Shown here: piece after piece, positions 61,534-64,000 of the stretch
Numbering within the stretch: the first letter of the stretch is position 1
Layout: every line of letters begins with the position of its first letter
Assembly (NCBI GenBank): GCA_031181345.1
Contig: JAPSLC010000001.1
Coordinates: 149,698 to 213,697, forward strand
Direction: 5' to 3'
Source of the DNA: Cupriavidus sp.
GTDB lineage: Bacteria; Pseudomonadota; Gammaproteobacteria; Burkholderiales; Burkholderiaceae
Length of the DNA: 64,000 nt
The notes under the pieces: model-generated
The model's input: only the letters and a program-made list of their open reading frames with translations
Database searches by the model: none
What the model was told of the DNA's origin: nothing
Position numbers and translations under genes: made by a program

Positions 61534-62484
61534 ATGGATCTGAACTTCATCGACGCCGACAAGCTGCAGGCCACCTGGGCCTATCTGCTGCAACTGGCGG
61601 TGCACCAGGGCCTCAATGTGCTGGCGGCCCTTGCCATCCTGCTGGTGGGCTGGTGGCTCAGTGGACGCGCGCGCAACGCGGTACTGCACGCATTCGATCG
61701 CCCACATGTCGACGCGACGCTGCGGCCGATGCTGGGCAGCGTCACGCAGTGGGTGGTGCGCGTCGTCACCGTGATCCTGGTGCTGTCGCAGTTCGGCGTG
61801 CAGACCGCCAGCATCATCGCGATGCTCGGTGCGGCGGGCCTGGCCATCGGGCTCGCGCTGCAGGGCACGCTGCAGAACATTGCCGCGGGCATCATGCTGG
61901 TGCTGCTGCGGCCGTTCCGCGTCGGCCAGTACATCGACGCCCAGGGCATCGCCGGCACCGTGCGCGAGACCGGGCTGTTCATGACCGAGCTGACCACCTT
62001 CGACGGCGTCTGCCTGCGCGTGCCCAACAACAAGATCTGGGGCAGTGCGATCACCAACTACAGCGAGAATCCGACGCGCCGGCTCGATATCGAGGTCACG
62101 GTGCCGTTCGGTGCGGACGTGCAGACCGCGCTGGGCGTGCTGCGCCGGATGCTGGCCGACGACAAGCGGGTGCTGGAGGTGCCGGCGGCCGAGGCGATGG
62201 TGGTCAACTTCACCAGCGAGGGCGTGACGCTGAACCTGCGCTGCTGGACCTCGAACGACAACTACTGGAACCTGCGCTTCGCCTTCTACGAGCGCGTCAA
62301 GCGCGAGCTGCAGGCGGTCGGTATCGATATCGCGGTGCCGGTGCAGGAGCTGCGCGTGCCGGGCAATGGCGAGCAGACGGCGCTGGTGCTGAACCATACG
62401 CCGCATGCTTCGCCGCCTGCCTCGCCGCATTCGTCGTCGCATTCATCGCCGCCCTCGGCAATCGGCACGCCGCGGCGCGCCTAG
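61534..62484 (+). CDS. MscS-type mechanosensitive channel
   Basis: A 316-residue channel. Transmembrane helices near residues 22-42 and 75-92 are followed by the pore helix [37 protein letters not shown], with the Gly/Ala packing of MscS TM3. The cytoplasmic beta domain has [35 protein letters not shown]. The tail is His/Ser/Pro-rich ([18 protein letters not shown]). It opens on hypo-osmotic shock to release solutes. Placement 46 bp after the NAGGN genes links solute accumulation and release. Confidence 0.92.
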   Translation: MDLNFIDADKLQATWAYLLQLAVHQGLNVLAALAILLVGWWLSGRARNAVLHAFDRPHVDATLRPMLGSVTQWVVRVVTVILVLSQFGVQTASIIAMLGAAGLAIGLALQGTLQNIAAGIMLVLLRPFRVGQYIDAQGIAGTVRETGLFMTELTTFDGVCLRVPNNKIWGSAITNYSENPTRRLDIEVTVPFGADVQTALGVLRRMLADDKRVLEVPAAEAMVVNFTSEGVTLNLRCWTSNDNYWNLRFAFYERVKRELQAVGIDIAVPVQELRVPGNGEQTALVLNHTPHASPPASPHSSSHSSPPSAIGTPRRA

Positions 62485-62517
62485 CGGGAAAGTATCGGGG
62501 CGCCGGCCCTCGGGCTT

Positions 62518-62543
62518 GTCGTTCCCGCGAAAGCGGGAACGAC
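62518..62543. repeat. Palindromic repeat between convergent genes
   Basis: GTCGTTCCCGC / GCGGGAACGAC with a four-base AAAG-type centre, between convergent mscS and edd. It is related in style to the REP-like elements at 872 and 52287 and common as a dispersed intergenic palindrome in betaproteobacteria. Confidence 0.65.
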
Positions 62544-62550
62544 GGTCCGG

Positions 62551-64000
62551 TCATTCTTCCGGTGCGAACAGCGTGCAGGCCCCTTCCTCCGCCGTGCTCA
62601 CATTGCGGCGGAAGTTGCCGAACAGGTCCCGCCCCACGCCATGGCGATGGCGGCTCAGGTCCGGCACGTCGATCGAGCGGGCCTCCCATTCGGCCTGCGG
62701 CACCAGCGCGGTCAGGATGCCGGCCGGCGCATCGACGCGGATCATGTCGCCGTCGCGCACCTTGCCGATCGCGCCGCCCTTGAGCGCCTCGGGGCAGACG
62801 TGGATCGCGGCCGGCACCTTGCCCGACGCGCCCGACATGCGGCCGTCGGTGACCAGCGCCACATGAAAGCCGCGGTCCTGCAGCACCGTCAGCGTCGGCG
62901 TCAGCTTGTGCAGCTCCGGCATGCCGCAGGCCGCCGGTCCCTGGAACGGCAGCACCGCGATGAAATCGCGCTCCAGCTCGCCGCGCTTGAAGGCGGCCAG
63001 CATGTCGTCCTGATGATGGAACACGCGCGCCGGCGCCTGCACCACCTGATGCTCGGCCTTGACCGCCGAGGTTTTGATCACCGCCCGCCCCAGATTGCCG
63101 TCCAGCACCTTGATGCCGCCGTCCGGCGCGAACGGCTCGCCGGCGCCGCGCACGACCGAGGCGTCGAGCGTTTCGGTCGGGCCGTCGATCCACACCAGCT
63201 TGCCCTCGCGCAGCGCCGGCTCGCGCGTGTAGTCCTCCAGGCCCTGTCCGACGATGGTGGTGACATCGTCATGCAACAGACCACGCGCCAGCAGGCCGCG
63301 GATCACCAGCGCCAGGCCGCCGGCGGCCTGGAAGCCGTTGACGTCGGCCTGGCCGTTCGGATAGACCCGCGCCAGCAGCGGCACCACCGCCGACAGTTCG
63401 TCGAAATCGTCCCAGGTCAGCATGATGCCGGCCACGCGCGCCATCGCGATCAGGTGCAGCGTGTGGTTGGTCGAGCCGCCGGTGGCCAGCAGGCCGACGA
63501 TGCCGTTGACGAAGGCGCGTTCGTCCAGCACCTGCGCGATCGGCGTATAGCGCTCGCCCTGGTGCACCAGCCGCAGCACATGCCGTGCGGCCTCGCGGGT
63601 CAGCGCTTCGCGCAGCGGCGTGTGGGGATTGATGAAGGCGGTGCCGGGCAGATGCAGGCCCATGATCTCCATCAGCATCTGGTTCGAATTGGCGGTGCCG
63701 TAGAAGGTGCAGGTGCCGGGCGAATGGTAGGACTTGCTCTCGGCTTCGAGCAGTTCCTCCCGCCCGATCTTGCCCTGCGCGTACAGCTGGCGGATGCGCG
63801 CTTTCTCTCCGTTGGGGATGCCGGTCGGCATCGGTCCGCCCGGCACGAACACCGCGGGCAAATGGCCGAACGACAGCGCCCCCATCACCAGCCCGGGCAC
63901 GATCTTGTCGCAGATGCCCAGGTACAGCGCGGCATCGAACATCTGGTGCGACAGCGCGACCGCGGTGGCCTGTGCGATCACGTCGCGCGAGAACAGCGAC
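62551..64000 (-). CDS. edd: 6-phosphogluconate dehydratase, C-terminal part
   Basis: The frame is open to the right edge, so the N-terminus lies beyond the window; about 482 residues are visible. IlvD/Edd-family features are [26 protein letters not shown] and [27 protein letters not shown] with iron-sulfur cysteines, [12 protein letters not shown], and [25 protein letters not shown]. The HLP/IPNGE details and overall spacing fit Edd rather than dihydroxy-acid dehydratase. Edd converts 6-phosphogluconate to KDPG in the Entner-Doudoroff pathway. It is convergent with mscS. A neighbouring eda or glk gene would lie outside. Confidence 0.9.
   Translation of the reverse strand, partial: SLFSRDVIAQATAVALSHQMFDAALYLGICDKIVPGLVMGALSFGHLPAVFVPGGPMPTGIPNGEKARIRQLYAQGKIGREELLEAESKSYHSPGTCTFYGTANSNQMLMEIMGLHLPGTAFINPHTPLREALTREAARHVLRLVHQGERYTPIAQVLDERAFVNGIVGLLATGGSTNHTLHLIAMARVAGIMLTWDDFDELSAVVPLLARVYPNGQADVNGFQAAGGLALVIRGLLARGLLHDDVTTIVGQGLEDYTREPALREGKLVWIDGPTETLDASVVRGAGEPFAPDGGIKVLDGNLGRAVIKTSAVKAEHQVVQAPARVFHHQDDMLAAFKRGELERDFIAVLPFQGPAACGMPELHKLTPTLTVLQDRGFHVALVTDGRMSGASGKVPAAIHVCPEALKGGAIGKVRDGDMIRVDAPAGILTALVPQAEWEARSIDVPDLSRHRHGVGRDLFGNFRRNVSTAEEGACTLFAPEE

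Noticed and set aside
62551..64000. Dihydroxy-acid dehydratase (ilvD)
   Set aside because: Same superfamily, but the visible motifs and spacing fit the Edd branch better.

Overview
The window is high-GC DNA from a betaproteobacterium. It is most likely a secondary replicon (chromid or megaplasmid) of a Burkholderiales/Burkholderiaceae member. The evidence is a plasmid-type replication and partition unit (parA-parB, a RepA-like initiator, an iteron array and one perfect DnaA box) sitting among housekeeping-type genes: prfC, the NAGGN osmoprotectant operon, edd and a purine permease. Genus is not determinable from sequence reading alone.

Layout. Positions 1 to about 36.2 kb form one exopolysaccharide locus. 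It holds a flippase end (1-868), a polymerase-like protein, five glycosyltransferases, GDP-fucose synthase, two hexapeptide acyltransferases, a YdjC/ChbG-type deacetylase, the export trio wza-wzb-wzc (15.2-19.1 kb), a second BY-kinase, a WcaJ-like initiating transferase and a PAP2 phosphatase. Three related response-regulator-like proteins and a Crp/Fnr-type regulator are interspersed. Embedded in it (25.3-31.4 kb) is a tightly overlapping operon: acyl carrier protein, acyl-CoA-dehydrogenase-like flavoprotein, class-II-synthetase-like amino acid:carrier protein ligase, a DUF1839 protein and a GH2 hydrolase. I consider this an unusual biochemical module. Two secreted low-complexity Gly/Ala/Ser-rich proteins lie in the same locus.

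Positions 36.7-43.7 kb are the replication and partition region. It contains a tyrosine-recombinase-like protein without its catalytic C-terminus, parB, parA, candidate 16-bp palindromic parS sites, rep, and 18 same-direction copies of a 16-bp iteron between 42293 and 43269. Two cold-shock protein genes flank it. Seven more perfect copies of the iteron lie outside the array, from 21.9 to 57.3 kb; this is the most striking non-genic signal in the window.

Positions 44-64 kb carry a purine permease, a VpsR-like sigma-54 activator probably linked to the polysaccharide locus, small secreted and lipoproteins, a YihY-type membrane protein, and RF3. A TonB receptor and a divergent MFS exporter share a Fur-like box. 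The NAGGN operon follows with an MscS channel, and edd runs off the right end.
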